The notes: generated by a model not told the origin, from the sequence alone. Shown: positions 1 through 9,110, numbered from the stretch's first letter. The stretch: 64,000 bases of DNA from Spirosoma sp. KCTC 42546 (GCF_006965485.1 NZ_CP041360.1:496001-560000); one strand, 5' to 3'. Numbers and translations are program-made.

Positions 1-207
1 GTTATTGTTGGACTCAAAGTTGGTCAAAACTACTAATTTGTTTATGTAAAACTACGTTAGCGGTGTTTTTCACATCTTTGCTCCTCGTTTGTATGGATGA
101 CTGGTAGCTTTAAAATGACGTTGGTCTAAGCTATTGTCGCCATTTAGGCGTTTTTACCAGAGTAGCCCCAGAGAAACATACATTGAATTACGAAATTTGT
201 TTGTCCT

Positions 208-996
208 ATGAATCTTGACCTAACTGATAAAACTGCCCTTGTTTGTGGGAGCACGCAGGGAATTGGCCGTGCTACTGCTATAGAACTGGCTCTCCTGGGT
301 GCTACTGTTGTCTTAGTAGCTCGTAATGAGGAAACATTAAAGAAAACCCTGACCGAGTTAAATACCGGGAAGGGCCAGGTGCATCGGTATATTGTAGCCG
401 ATTTTAGCCAACCGGGTGCCGTGGCAAAAGCTATTGCCGAGTATTTGGCCGTATTTCCCGAGATGCATATTCTCATTAATAATACAGGAGGACCGGCTGG
501 TGGGCCACTAATTGATGCTAAAGCTGACGAGTTTGTGCAAACGTTTCATAATCATCTGCTCAACAACCAGACGTTGGTTCAGGCTGTTGTTCCTGCCATG
601 AAACAAGCAGGCTATGGGCGTATCGTCAATATTATCTCCACTTCGGTTAAGCAGCCAATTGTCGGATTAGGCGTCTCGAATACCATCCGCGGAGCCGTAG
701 CTCAATGGGCGAAAACCTTATCGTTGGAAATAGCCCGCTTTGGTATTACCGTTAATAACGTATTGCCTGGTTATACACAAACAGGGCGTTTAGAGGCCGT
801 TCTGGCAATGAGGTCCAAAACATCTGGTAAATCAAAGGCAGAAGTGGCTATTCAGATGGAAAGTGAAATTCCGACCGGGCGGTTTGTTACCCCTGAAGAA
901 GTAGCGGCCGCTGTTGCTTTTCTGTGCACACCCGCTGCTGCATCAATCAATGGCATCAATGTTCCGGTAGATGGCGGAAAAACGGGAAGTCTATAG
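208..996 (+). CDS. SDR-family oxidoreductase with altered catalytic residues (BKR-like)
   Basis: This 262-residue protein has the short-chain dehydrogenase Rossmann fold. The dinucleotide motif GSTQGIGRA is at residues 14-22, an NNTGG segment at 91-95, and the C-terminus has the usual GG-x-V-DGG pattern. The catalytic Tyr-x3-Lys is not present: the aligned positions read Ser157-N-T-I-Arg161, while a serine region at 144-146 is kept. I know of a BKR-like SDR subgroup without the canonical tetrad, and this protein probably belongs there. It may bind a nucleotide without being a normal ketoacyl reductase. The gene stands alone and faces the response regulator gene, with a hairpin between them. 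The substrate is unknown. Confidence 0.85.
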   Translation: MNLDLTDKTALVCGSTQGIGRATAIELALLGATVVLVARNEETLKKTLTELNTGKGQVHRYIVADFSQPGAVAKAIAEYLAVFPEMHILINNTGGPAGGPLIDAKADEFVQTFHNHLLNNQTLVQAVVPAMKQAGYGRIVNIISTSVKQPIVGLGVSNTIRGAVAQWAKTLSLEIARFGITVNNVLPGYTQTGRLEAVLAMRSKTSGKSKAEVAIQMESEIPTGRFVTPEEVAAAVAFLCTPAAASINGINVPVDGGKTGSL

Positions 997-998
997 GA

Positions 999-1053
999 GT
1001 CGATAGCCGTCAGTCAGTAGTATTTTGATACACGAATGACTGCGACTATCGAC
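999..1053. terminator. Hairpin between convergent genes, probable bidirectional terminator
   Basis: Arms GTCGATAG (999-1006) and CTATCGAC (1046-1053) are continued inward by CAGTCA/TGACTG with small bulges. The hairpin fills the 59-base gap between the SDR gene and the convergent response regulator gene. There is no strong T-run, so the termination role is inferred from position. Confidence 0.5.
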
Positions 1054-1055
1054 AT

Positions 1056-1715
1056 TTAAACTAAGTTATTCTTGAACGCGTAAGCAACCATACCAGCCGT
1101 ATTTTTTGTGCCGGTTTTTTCTAGAATCCGTAGGCGATGCCCTTCAACGGTACGGGGACTGAGGAATATTTTCTCGCTGATTTCATTGGTCGAAAGACCT
1201 TCACAAATCAGCATTAGCACCTCTTTCTCGCGTTCTGAAAGTAAAATTTTACTGTTGTAAAAGGCATTGACCGGTTTCGTCGCATTAGGTTTGTTTGTCA
1301 TTTTACGAAGCATCGCTTTCGAGACAAACTCATTCAGGTAAACGCCCTCATCGATCACTTTTCGAATGGCTTTTTCAACCTCTCCTGCTTCCGCATCTTT
1401 AAGCAGATAGCCGCTAACCCCTTTTTCTAAGAGGTGTAATACCATCCTATCTTCATCGTGCATGGTTAACACCACTATTTTAATGAGTGGATAATTTTCA
1501 CGTAGGAAGTCGGCCGTAGCGGTGCCATCCATAACCGGCATTTGCAGGTCAAGGAGCACTACATCAGGCATTTTTCGGGGAATTTTCTCGATGAGTTCCT
1601 GTCCATTGCCTGCTTCCAGAATCAATTCGAAATCATGAATCTGGCCAAGAATGGTGGCCATTCCGACACGAAATAAAGTATGGTCGTCGCAGAGGGCCAG
1701 TTTAATTTTTCGCAT
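1056..1715 (-). CDS. NarL/LuxR-type response regulator
   Basis: The 219-residue protein has an N-terminal receiver domain and a C-terminal LuxR-type helix-turn-helix. Asp10/Asp11 form the acidic pocket, Asp56 in LLDLQMP is the expected phosphorylation site, and Thr84 and Lys106 are the switch residues. The HTH spans about residues 157-215 and contains LSEREKEVL and the recognition segment SPRTVEGHR. The start is an ATG. The gene lies 63 bases downstream of a NarX-like kinase on the same strand, so it is the kinase's likely partner. The signal and targets are unknown. Confidence 0.93.
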   Translation of the reverse strand: MRKIKLALCDDHTLFRVGMATILGQIHDFELILEAGNGQELIEKIPRKMPDVVLLDLQMPVMDGTATADFLRENYPLIKIVVLTMHDEDRMVLHLLEKGVSGYLLKDAEAGEVEKAIRKVIDEGVYLNEFVSKAMLRKMTNKPNATKPVNAFYNSKILLSEREKEVLMLICEGLSTNEISEKIFLSPRTVEGHRLRILEKTGTKNTAGMVAYAFKNNLV

Positions 1716-1778
1716 AGAGGAGAAGAGTTAGCACCTGTTGCCGTATGAGTCGTATAAATTGACCATTCGGCAAACAAA

Positions 1779-2585
1779 TTAACTCATTAAATCAACAGGC
1801 TGTGCATCATGCAGATGAACCTGCACATGAATCTGTGAACCACGACCGGGCGCTACATCGAACGTCACGTGTCCGTTCACGACATTCAGTCGGCTCTCAA
1901 TATTGCGAAGCCCCAATCCTCCCTGTTTGTTTTCCATGACAGCATCGAAGTCAAAGCCCACCCCATCATCCATTACCGATAACCGAATCTCTTTTTCGAA
2001 GGTAAAGACCTGAACAACAATATGCCTGGCGCGAGCATGCCGGATTGCATTATTGATCAATTCCTGAGCAATCCGGTACAGCATTAGGTCAAGCGTGGGC
2101 GGGAAGTGTAGATCAGATTCGGGATAAATTAATTGAACTTCCGTTTCGCTATCTGTAGCCCGGTCAGTTAATTCTTCGAGGGCCGCCAGCAGGCCAAATC
2201 GCTCGAGCGTTGTTGGCACCAGATTACGGCTAATGCGCCGGACATTGGTCATGGTTTCGTCGATCATGGAGCGGGTTTTCTGAAACTGAAACCCAACCTT
2301 TACCTCGCCACCCAACTGCTGTTCTAACTGATTCAGGCTCATTTTGGTGATTGACAACATGGTACCAATCCCATCGTGCATATCTTCGGCAAGCCGTTTG
2401 CGCTCTTCTTCCTGCCCTCGGAACGTGGCTGCCATCAAATCCCGTCGATGCTGGGCCTGTAATTCTTTAAAAGCCAACTGCTGTTTAGCCTGCTTTTGCT
2501 GGTAATAGGCCACGAAAATGATGATGAACACCGCCATCATCAATAGTACGGCCGTACCTACAGCAATTACAAAACCAGCGTCCAT
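1779..2585 (-). CDS. NarX/DesK-type sensor histidine kinase
   Basis: From the ATG at 2585 the protein is 268 residues; a 275-residue frame would need a TTG start. One membrane helix spans about residues 5-27 with almost no extracytoplasmic part. A dimerisation/phosphotransfer segment (ERKRLAEDMHDGIG, phospho-acceptor His70) and a GHKL ATPase domain follow. The ATPase has an N-box containing NNAIRHARA and a G-box containing DDGVGFD. With no sensory domain of its own, it may take its signal from another membrane protein; the seven-helix protein encoded just upstream is a candidate. It probably phosphorylates the NarL-type regulator encoded downstream. Confidence 0.9.
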   Translation of the reverse strand: MDAGFVIAVGTAVLLMMAVFIIIFVAYYQQKQAKQQLAFKELQAQHRRDLMAATFRGQEEERKRLAEDMHDGIGTMLSITKMSLNQLEQQLGGEVKVGFQFQKTRSMIDETMTNVRRISRNLVPTTLERFGLLAALEELTDRATDSETEVQLIYPESDLHFPPTLDLMLYRIAQELINNAIRHARARHIVVQVFTFEKEIRLSVMDDGVGFDFDAVMENKQGGLGLRNIESRLNVVNGHVTFDVAPGRGSQIHVQVHLHDAQPVDLMS

Positions 2586-2740
2586 TGGAAATTTGTTTAC
2601 GCGCAATCAGAATGAAGCAAAATTGATTAATTTAGGTCTGAATGTCAATGGGTTATATGTGCGATTTAGTTATCGGTACCGTTTAAGGGCGTATTTCAGG
2701 AAAGTAGGTTATTAACTATTTTTATCACCTTTAAGCGTTG

Positions 2741-3418
2741 CTAAATCAGGTTCTCCTGATCGTATTTACTAACCCAAAGCCCATACGCGGATAGTACACT
2801 GAAGAAAATAAATAGTAACTGGTTTGCATTCCAATATCTATCAAATACTTCAGCAGAAACTTTATTTTCATCTTTATACCAATATTCACTAAACAGCATA
2901 ATAAAAAAGGTACCTGCTGAATAGATAAGTAAGCCTGTCGTAAACCAGAATAGCGTATGAAGTAATATGTTTTTTACCCTAACATCAGTCAAAATTTTAT
3001 TGAAGTATGACAAGCAAAAAAATAATGCATATAACCGAAAAATAGATAAACTTACTGAGGAGACTGCATTACTCTGGTAAGTTACAAGGCTGATGAGTAG
3101 ACAAAAAACTGCTAAAATAGATGAAATCTGTTTCCAGCGAATAGATTGAAAACATGAAAGCCCGAAGGCTAGTAATATTACTATATTTACCGCTATTTCA
3201 ATATTTTGTAAGTATAAATTATTCTTTTTTAAAATGGATAGCCAAGTGCCAAATGCTTCAATAGTAAAATAACATAGAAAGAATATAATAATAAGTTTTG
3301 ACGTTAATGAGAGGTATTTATAACGAAATAATCCAAAAATAATGGGTAGGCCACTACTTAAATATGCGATAAAATCTAAAGGATATTTTTCGCATAATAG
3401 TAGTAGCCTCTCAAACAT
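2741..3418 (-). CDS. AT-rich multi-pass membrane protein of unknown function
   Basis: This 225-residue protein has about seven hydrophobic segments, near residues 15-32, 38-60, 72-90, 97-115, 125-143, 150-175 and 200-218, separated by short loops. I recognise no catalytic motif. The gene is visibly more AT-rich than its neighbours. It starts 15 bases downstream of the small conserved gene ending at 3434 and lies 155 bases upstream of a histidine kinase that lacks a sensory domain. It may be transcribed with either. A role as the sensory partner of the kinase, or as the membrane half of a two-gene cassette with the 138-residue protein, is inference only. Confidence 0.75.
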   Translation of the reverse strand: MFERLLLLCEKYPLDFIAYLSSGLPIIFGLFRYKYLSLTSKLIIIFFLCYFTIEAFGTWLSILKKNNLYLQNIEIAVNIVILLAFGLSCFQSIRWKQISSILAVFCLLISLVTYQSNAVSSVSLSIFRLYALFFCLSYFNKILTDVRVKNILLHTLFWFTTGLLIYSAGTFFIMLFSEYWYKDENKVSAEVFDRYWNANQLLFIFFSVLSAYGLWVSKYDQENLI

Positions 3419-3433
3419 AATAGTATAAATAAG

Positions 3434-3850
3434 TTAATTACTTCCTCCACAGTGTTGTGGGCACGGGAACCCGTCTCCTACGGTTCCTAATTCGCTGCCA
3501 TCACCGCCGTCATCTTTGAGTCCACCATGACCTGTATAAGCTGGTAAATCACGACCCCGGCCATCTACACCTGTTAGCAGAACACGTGGATTAAGTTTGC
3601 CTTTCCCTGGCTCGGTAGGTTTGCCATTTTCATCTTCCCATCGATTACCATAATGAATCCGAATACCTACACAGCCTGGCTGCTTGAGTAGCTGATTCAC
3701 TCGGTTAATCCCGAAAAATTCTGAGCGTGTGTACTCATCTTTTTTATGACCACAAGCTAATTTACTGCTGTGGTAAGCGTCTTTCATTGACTGGGTTTCT
3801 TCCGCTTTGAGAAAGCGCCCAGCATTTTCATGGAAAACAGAGTCATTCAT
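3434..3850 (-). CDS. Small conserved protein of unknown function (PGCVGIRI motif)
   Basis: The chosen ATG at 3850 gives 138 residues. A longer frame reaches 3955, but its extra 35 residues look unrelated. Notable blocks are a helical N-terminus with EETQSMKDAY, then SEFFGINRVNQLL, then QPGCVGIRIHYG, then LLTGVDGRGRDLP. A glycine-rich tail ends in CPQHCGGSN, so there are Cys residues both in the core motif and at the C-terminus. I believe similar small proteins occur in other Cytophagia next to small membrane-protein genes, but cannot check. It sits 15 bases upstream of the seven-helix membrane protein gene and is probably co-transcribed. No function is proposed. Confidence 0.65.
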   Translation of the reverse strand: MNDSVFHENAGRFLKAEETQSMKDAYHSSKLACGHKKDEYTRSEFFGINRVNQLLKQPGCVGIRIHYGNRWEDENGKPTEPGKGKLNPRVLLTGVDGRGRDLPAYTGHGGLKDDGGDGSELGTVGDGFPCPQHCGGSN

Positions 3851-4193
3851 TAGAAAAAGGGGTAAAAGTGGGTAATAGAGGTTGTTTCTGGATGGACATA
3901 ATCGGAAAGCAATGGCTAATTTACGATAAGTCCAAGGGGATAGCAACAGATGCAAAAATCTATTGCGTTGATATAATATGCTGATATACAGTGAATTGAT
4001 CCACCTGGCTTACTTGTTAATGCGTAGTTCTACGTACTAAAGTGCGGACTTTTGCCTGTTCAATTTAAGCTATCGAAAACCGGTGTTTCTTCGCTCAAAT
4101 CGATACTGGCCTGGGGGCTACCTTTGTGCTGTAGCTGATGATGTATGCTGATAAGCAGTCATTGCAACAACATTTCTCATAGGTTAGGTCAAC
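3851..4193. other. Intergenic stretch without a recognised gene
   Basis: No coding potential is seen apart from the discarded 5-prime extension of the small conserved gene (to 3955). The stretch must hold the promoter of that leftward gene, but no convincing TAnnTTTG-type box was found. It ends at the rfbA terminator. Confidence 0.5.
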
Positions 4194-4228
4194 AAAAAAC
4201 GCCGAAGCAACTGCCTCGGCGTTTTTTT
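4194..4228. terminator. Strong bidirectional terminator downstream of rfbA
   Basis: An A-run, then the stem ACGCCGA paired with TCGGCGT, then a T-run (4221-4227). It lies about 20 bases beyond the rfbA stop codon and would end the leftward galE-rfbB-rfbA operon. Confidence 0.85.
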
Positions 4229-4248
4229 ATAGCTCTACATGAACGAAC

Positions 4249-5109
4249 CTATTTGAGTAAATTCAACAGGTAAGCACCGTAACCGCTTTTTACCAATGGC
4301 TGGGCGATGGTGGCCAGCTGGTCAGCGGTAATAAATTTCATCCGGTAAGCAATCTCTTCTGGGCAGCCAATTTTTAAGCCCTGCCGTTCTTCAATGACAT
4401 GAACAAACTGGCCAGCCTGCATCAACGATTCAAACGTACCCGTGTCGAGCCAGGCCGTTCCCCGATCCAGAACACCAACTTTTAGTTTGCCCTGCTCCAG
4501 ATACACTCGGTTTATATCTGTAATTTCCAGCTCACCCCGGGGCGATGGTTTAATATTCCTGGCAATGTTAACAACGTCATTATCATAAAAATATAGACCC
4601 GGCACTGCATAGTTCGACTTGGGTTTATCCGGCTTCTCTTCAATAGATAATACATTGAAATCCGCATCAAATTCCACAACACCATAGCGCTCTGGATCAT
4701 GCACTTGGTAGGCATATACCACGCCACCGTCAGGATCATTGTTGGCCTGGAGTAATTTTGATAAGCCTGACCCATAGAAAATATTGTCGCCGAGAACGAG
4801 GGCTACTTTGTCATTGCCGATAAATTCTTCGCCAATGATAAACGCCTGCGCTAATCCATCGGGGCTAGGCTGAACAGCGTAGCTGAACTTACAGCCAAGT
4901 CGCGTTCCATCGCCCAGAAGCTTCTCGAAATGGGGCAGGTCGTGGGGCGTGGAAATAATAAGAATATCGTTGATCCCCGCTAACATCAAAATCGAGAGCG
5001 GGTAATAAATCATCGGCTTGTCATAGACCGGCATCAACTGTTTCGACACAGCGAGTGTAAGCGGATGAAGACGTGTGCCAGACCCCCCGGCAAGAATAAT
5101 TCCTTTCAT
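4249..5109 (-). CDS. rfbA: Glucose-1-phosphate thymidylyltransferase
   Basis: This 286-residue protein of normal family length makes dTDP-glucose from dTTP and glucose-1-phosphate, the first step towards dTDP-rhamnose and other dTDP-sugars of surface polysaccharides. The N-terminal nucleotide-binding loop [11 protein letters not shown] is at residues 8-18. The following [12 protein letters not shown] stretch and the later GDNIFYG and LEITDIN segments are all typical. It is the last gene of a leftward operon after galE and rfbB. The rfbC and rfbD genes needed for rhamnose are not in this window. Confidence 0.96.
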   Translation of the reverse strand: MKGIILAGGSGTRLHPLTLAVSKQLMPVYDKPMIYYPLSILMLAGINDILIISTPHDLPHFEKLLGDGTRLGCKFSYAVQPSPDGLAQAFIIGEEFIGNDKVALVLGDNIFYGSGLSKLLQANNDPDGGVVYAYQVHDPERYGVVEFDADFNVLSIEEKPDKPKSNYAVPGLYFYDNDVVNIARNIKPSPRGELEITDINRVYLEQGKLKVGVLDRGTAWLDTGTFESLMQAGQFVHVIEERQGLKIGCPEEIAYRMKFITADQLATIAQPLVKSGYGAYLLNLLK

Positions 5110-5117
5110 AGTTTAGC

Positions 5118-5186
5118 ATGGTGCAAGGAGCGTGGGGCAAGGAGCGAAAGGCGTATTCCCTGCTCATTGCTCCGCGCTCTATGCCC
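5118..5186. repeat. Imperfect intergenic inverted repeat (GCAAGGAGC words)
   Basis: The gap between rfbA and rfbB is made of GCAAGGAGC-type words on one side and GCTCATTGCTCC-type words on the other, forming an imperfect hairpin. It resembles the other low-complexity palindromes in this window. No gene is seen here. Confidence 0.45.
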
Positions 5187-5187
5187 T

Positions 5188-6249
5188 TTAACGATTTGCG
5201 TACATTCCCTGATAATAGCTTTGATAATTGCCCGATGTGACGTTGTCTAACCAATCCTGATTAGCCAGGAACCAGTCAACCGTTTTTTCCAGGCCTTCTT
5301 CAAACTGAAGCGAGGGTTGCCAGCCCAGCTCATTCATAATTTTATGAGCATCAATGGCGTAGCGCAGGTCGTGTCCGGCACGGTCTGTTACGTAGGTAAT
5401 AAGTTGAGCCGACGTTCCTTCGGGTCTTCCTAATTTGCGATCCATAATCTGGCATAGCAGATGAACCAGATCGATGTTTTTCCACTCGTTGAAGCCACCG
5501 ATGTTATACGTTTCGCCCAGTTTACCGGTATGGAAAACGGCGTCAATAGCGCGGGCGTGATCCACCACAAACAACCAGTCGCGAACGTTTTCTCCTTTGC
5601 CGTATACTGGCAATGGCTTGTTTGTCTGGATGTTGTGAATCATCAGCGGAATCAGCTTTTCCGGAAAGTGATTCGGTCCGTAGTTATTGGAACAGTTCGA
5701 CAGCACGACAGGCAGCTTGTACGTATTGCCATAAGCCCGTACAAAGTGATCAGAAGCGGCTTTCGAGGCCGAATAGGGTGATTGTGGATCGTAGGCGGTT
5801 TCTTCAGTAAAGAAATCTTCCGGATTGTGCAATGATCCGTATACTTCGTCGGTTGAGACGTGGTAGAAACGTTTGCCTTCAAAGCCTGATGCGCTGTCCT
5901 TCCAGCTATTTTTAGCAGCATTGAGCAGGTTTACCGTTCCAACAACGTTAGTCATCACAAAGGACATAGGGTCTGTTATGGACCGGTCAACGTGCGATTC
6001 GGCCGCCAGGTGAATGACTCCATCGAATTCCATTTCGGCGAACATATCCTCCAGAAATTTCGCATCGGTAATGTCGCCCTTAATAAACGTGTAATTCGGT
6101 GAATGCTCAATATCTGACAGATTCGCCAGGTTTCCGGCGTAGGTCAGCGCATCAAGATTATAAATCTGATATTCAGGGTATTTTGTAACGAATAGGCGAA
6201 CAACATGCGATCCGATGAAGCCGGCACCACCAGTAATAAGAAGTTTCAT
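5188..6249 (-). CDS. rfbB: dTDP-glucose 4,6-dehydratase
   Basis: The ATG at 6249 begins with MKLLITGGAGFIG and gives 353 residues; the frame extends to 6330, but the extra N-terminus is not family-like. It is an extended SDR with the NAD-binding GGAGFIG at residues 7-13, the VSTDEVYGS active-site block, and the catalytic Tyr-Lys pair in SPYSASKAASDH. It converts dTDP-glucose to dTDP-4-keto-6-deoxyglucose, directly using the product of RfbA encoded downstream. The order galE-rfbB-rfbA on one strand suggests a nucleotide-sugar operon. Which final sugar is made is not shown by this window. Confidence 0.96.
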   Translation of the reverse strand: MKLLITGGAGFIGSHVVRLFVTKYPEYQIYNLDALTYAGNLANLSDIEHSPNYTFIKGDITDAKFLEDMFAEMEFDGVIHLAAESHVDRSITDPMSFVMTNVVGTVNLLNAAKNSWKDSASGFEGKRFYHVSTDEVYGSLHNPEDFFTEETAYDPQSPYSASKAASDHFVRAYGNTYKLPVVLSNCSNNYGPNHFPEKLIPLMIHNIQTNKPLPVYGKGENVRDWLFVVDHARAIDAVFHTGKLGETYNIGGFNEWKNIDLVHLLCQIMDRKLGRPEGTSAQLITYVTDRAGHDLRYAIDAHKIMNELGWQPSLQFEEGLEKTVDWFLANQDWLDNVTSGNYQSYYQGMYANR

Positions 6250-6348
6250 TGTATGTAAGGTTGACGTTTGATGTCTGTAGTTTTCGTTTGAAGTTGGTAG
6301 AAAACAGATGAATATACTGGTGAACAACACTAAACTTCGAAGGACAAA

Positions 6349-7383
6349 CTACAAACTTAATTTCTGCTGCCACCGCCAGGCATCGCGTAACGATTCGGCT
6401 AACGAACGACGGGCTGTCCAGCCTAATACGGTATTGGCTTTTGAGACATCGGCATACACTTGCTCAACATCACCCGGTCGACGAGGTCCAATTACGTAAT
6501 TTAGATCGACGCCCGTTTCCTGTTCAAACGTTTTAATGACATTCAGTACAGTCTCCCCCCGGCCTGTGCCAATATTAATGACATCATAGCTAGCTTCGGC
6601 CGTATCCTCGTTCAGTTTTCGTAGCGCTTGTACGTGCGCATCAGCCAAGTCCATCACATCAATATAATCACGAATGCAAGTGCCGTCTGGCGTATGGTAA
6701 TCGTTGCCATAAACTGTCAAACTAGAACGAATGCCAGCGGCTGTTTGCGTGATAAAAGGCACCAGGTTAGCTGGCACACCCAGTGGTAATTCGCCGATTT
6801 GTGCCGATGGATGTGCGCCAATAGGGTTGAAATACCGAAGAGCCATCGCCTTAACAGGTACGTTTGCACGCACAGCGTCGCGAAGTATGTCTTCGCCAAT
6901 TGCCTTTGTATTGCCGTAAGGCGACTGCGCTGGTAGCCGGGGGGTCTCTTCCGTTACCGGCAACTGCTCAGGTTGCCCATAAACCGTGCAGGACGACGAA
7001 AATACAAGATTTTTCACGTTGTGCTTCGGCATCAATTCCAGAAGTAATAACAACGAATCGAGATTGTTGCGGTAGTATTTCAGGGGTTTAGCCACCGATT
7101 CGCCAACCGCTTTGTATGCCGCAAAATGAATAACGCCAAGAGGTGATTCTTTTTGAAAGATATCATCCATGGCAACAGCGTCATTGCAGTCGACAGGGTA
7201 ACACGTTACATCCCGGCCCAGAATGGCACGCAATCCATCGAGGGCCGAGCGTTCAGAGTTGGAAAAGTCATCGACAATAACCGGCTCAAAACCGGCTTCA
7301 ACCAACGAAACAACTGTATGGGAGCCAATGAAACCGGCTCCGCCAGTAACCAGAATTTTGGGGGAAGTGCCTGTAGGTGTCAA
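6349..7383 (-). CDS. galE: UDP-glucose 4-epimerase
   Basis: The 344-residue extended SDR interconverts UDP-glucose and UDP-galactose. NAD-binding GGAGFIGSH is near residues 14-22, followed by the characteristic VDDFSNS, the SSSCTVYG serine block, SPYGNTKAIGED with catalytic Tyr and Lys, and LRYFNPIGAHPS. The only start in this frame upstream of the fold is a TTG at 7383; an in-frame TAA lies a few codons earlier. It is the first gene of the leftward nucleotide-sugar operon, and its promoter must lie in the 130-base divergent gap to the next gene. Confidence 0.95.
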   Translation of the reverse strand: MTPTGTSPKILVTGGAGFIGSHTVVSLVEAGFEPVIVDDFSNSERSALDGLRAILGRDVTCYPVDCNDAVAMDDIFQKESPLGVIHFAAYKAVGESVAKPLKYYRNNLDSLLLLLELMPKHNVKNLVFSSSCTVYGQPEQLPVTEETPRLPAQSPYGNTKAIGEDILRDAVRANVPVKAMALRYFNPIGAHPSAQIGELPLGVPANLVPFITQTAAGIRSSLTVYGNDYHTPDGTCIRDYIDVMDLADAHVQALRKLNEDTAEASYDVINIGTGRGETVLNVIKTFEQETGVDLNYVIGPRRPGDVEQVYADVSKANTVLGWTARRSLAESLRDAWRWQQKLSL

Positions 7384-7513
7384 ACCGTTTTATATAAAAA
7401 TTTTGTTATTACTTTAGCATAGCAACTCGTACAACCCGACAAAAGTAGTATATTCAGGAGGTTTACGAAAGCAGTATTTATTCTGGGGTTATCCTGCAAA
7501 TCGGTACAAACGC

Positions 7514-8389
7514 ATGAACGACAACGAATTGAAGGCCCTTATTTCGCTCTTAGACGACGAAGATCAGGAGGTTGTAGAGCATGTTGAACAGCGAATTCGG
7601 CAAATGGGTGGGCAAATGATCCCACTTTTAGAAACCGAATGGGAGGGAAGTTTCAATTCCACGCTACAAAAACGAATCGAAGAAATTATTCACGATCTTC
7701 AGTACGAGTCTGTATTGGATCGGATGCGCGACTGGAAAAATGGTGGCGCCATGGACTTGTTGGAAGGGCTCTGGATCGTAGCTACCTATCAGTACCCTGA
7801 CTTATCGCTTAACAAACTCAGGCAGGATGTAGAGCAATTGTTCTACGATGTTTGGGTGGATTTTAAAGCCGATATGCATCCCGACGAGCAGATTAAGGCG
7901 ATGAATACTGCCTTTTTCTCCAAACTGAAGTTTGCGCCAAACACAAAGCATTTTCATTCGCCAGCTAACTCAATGATCAATCAGGTACTCGAATCGCGTC
8001 GGGGAAATCCAATTACGCTTTGTGTACTGTATATGCTCATTGCCAAACGATTGAATCTGCCTGTATATGGCGTAAATCTGCCGAACCTGTTTGTGCTTAC
8101 CTATAAAAACAACAGTGGTGTTCAGTTCTATATCAATGTCTTTAACCGGGGCCTGGTGTTCACGACAAAGGATATCGATCAGTATATTGATCAGTTGAAT
8201 ATCAAGCGTTTAGAGACCTTCTATCAGCCTTGTACCAATGCAGATATTGTTCGGCGGGTATTGCGCAACCTAACGTTGGCGTTTGAGAAGAATGGCGATA
8301 CCGAACGAGTTCAGGAGGTAGAACAGATTCTTAATGCTGTCCGGGATGATGGCGATGGATTGCCGCTATCGGATTATACGCAACGGTGA
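7514..8389 (+). CDS. SirB1/transglutaminase-like protein
   Basis: This 291-residue soluble protein has an acidic helical N-terminus, then a transglutaminase-like core of the SirB1/YchA type with RRGNPITLCVLYMLIAKRL and GVNLPNLFVL. In many relatives the second motif reads G-x-N-F-P-G-H-F; here Gly-His is replaced by Asn-Leu. Papain-like catalysis therefore looks unlikely and a binding role is more plausible. The C-terminal 60 residues are helical (LRNLTLAFEKNGD), as in TPR-bearing relatives. It is a monocistronic gene divergent from galE; the biological role of the family is poorly known. Confidence 0.8.
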   Translation: MNDNELKALISLLDDEDQEVVEHVEQRIRQMGGQMIPLLETEWEGSFNSTLQKRIEEIIHDLQYESVLDRMRDWKNGGAMDLLEGLWIVATYQYPDLSLNKLRQDVEQLFYDVWVDFKADMHPDEQIKAMNTAFFSKLKFAPNTKHFHSPANSMINQVLESRRGNPITLCVLYMLIAKRLNLPVYGVNLPNLFVLTYKNNSGVQFYINVFNRGLVFTTKDIDQYIDQLNIKRLETFYQPCTNADIVRRVLRNLTLAFEKNGDTERVQEVEQILNAVRDDGDGLPLSDYTQR

Positions 8390-8397
8390 GAATAATG

Positions 8398-8481
8398 TTA
8401 AATGTATAATGGTTAATGTACAATGAATAATGAAAGACGTAACCGCCATTATTCATTGTACATTAACCATTATACATTTAA
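8398..8481. repeat. Perfect 35-bp-arm inverted repeat between convergent genes
   Basis: Left arm 8398-8432 and right arm 8447-8481 are exact reverse complements with a 14-base loop. The arms are built from words such as AATGTATAATGG and TTAATG. The palindrome fills nearly the whole gap between the SirB1-like gene and the convergent phosphopantetheinyl transferase gene. The same vocabulary recurs at 14668-14733 and 23402-23495. Confidence 0.9.
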
Positions 8482-8483
8482 AA

Positions 8484-9110
8484 CTAAAACGCCACTGCCA
8501 ACAGGCCTGGTCCCGCTTGAAAACATCGGATTGTCAGTTGTTCTTCATGATCAGGTAAGCGCACATGGCCAATGAGTTCTTCGGCACCATCGGTAAAGGG
8601 CTCAACATGCAGATGCTCGCGGAAGGTTAGCTGGCGTTTTCCATAAAGTTTATATAGCGCTTCTTTAGCGCACCAATAAACAGCCAGACGATTAGGGTCA
8701 TTTGCGGCATGCGTATTTTCTTCTGCTGATAAAACGCGTGGCACTACCCGCTTAAACTGCTCCCGAATAGGCTCAATATCGATACCCACAGGCCGGGACC
8801 GATGCAGTACCGCAGCCGCCCAGCCGATCGTGTGCGAGAGTGAAATATGCCACGGTGTTCCAATCAGCGAAGGCTTGCCGAACTCATCCTTTTGTAATCC
8901 CCGATATAGTAAACCCTGTGCTTCGGTCAACTGCCGGATGGCTACCCGACACGCCAGCCATTCAATTCGTTGGGAAGGATGGGTAATACGGGCCAGCTCT
9001 TCCCGCTCCACGATGGTTAATGGCAAACCTAGCCGGAGCATTGGTTCGTCTTCTGTAATGGCACGGAGTACCAAAACACAGTCATCGTTTATGTTTATTT
9101 GTAAACTCAC
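8484..9110 (-). CDS. 4-prime-phosphopantetheinyl transferase (Sfp-type)
   Basis: The 208-residue protein transfers phosphopantetheine from CoA to a serine of carrier proteins. The two diagnostic motifs are present: VGIDIEP with the magnesium-binding Asp and Glu, and WCAKEALYKLYGKR. An N-terminal WLACRVAIRQL segment and HISLSHT with the conserved His are also family-like. The start appears to be GTG at 9110. No carrier protein or synthase gene is adjacent, so the target could be fatty-acid ACP or another carrier. The last codons abut the long palindrome at 8398-8481. Confidence 0.9.
   Translation of the reverse strand: MSLQININDDCVLVLRAITEDEPMLRLGLPLTIVEREELARITHPSQRIEWLACRVAIRQLTEAQGLLYRGLQKDEFGKPSLIGTPWHISLSHTIGWAAAVLHRSRPVGIDIEPIREQFKRVVPRVLSAEENTHAANDPNRLAVYWCAKEALYKLYGKRQLTFREHLHVEPFTDGAEELIGHVRLPDHEEQLTIRCFQAGPGLLAVAF

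Noticed and set aside
1..207. Leading intergenic segment
   Set aside because: No gene or convincing promoter was found; an opposite-strand frame from 476 to 144 is a shadow of the SDR gene.
1487..1495. Single DnaA-box-like AGTGGATAA
   Set aside because: An isolated one-mismatch 9-mer within a coding gene is expected by chance.
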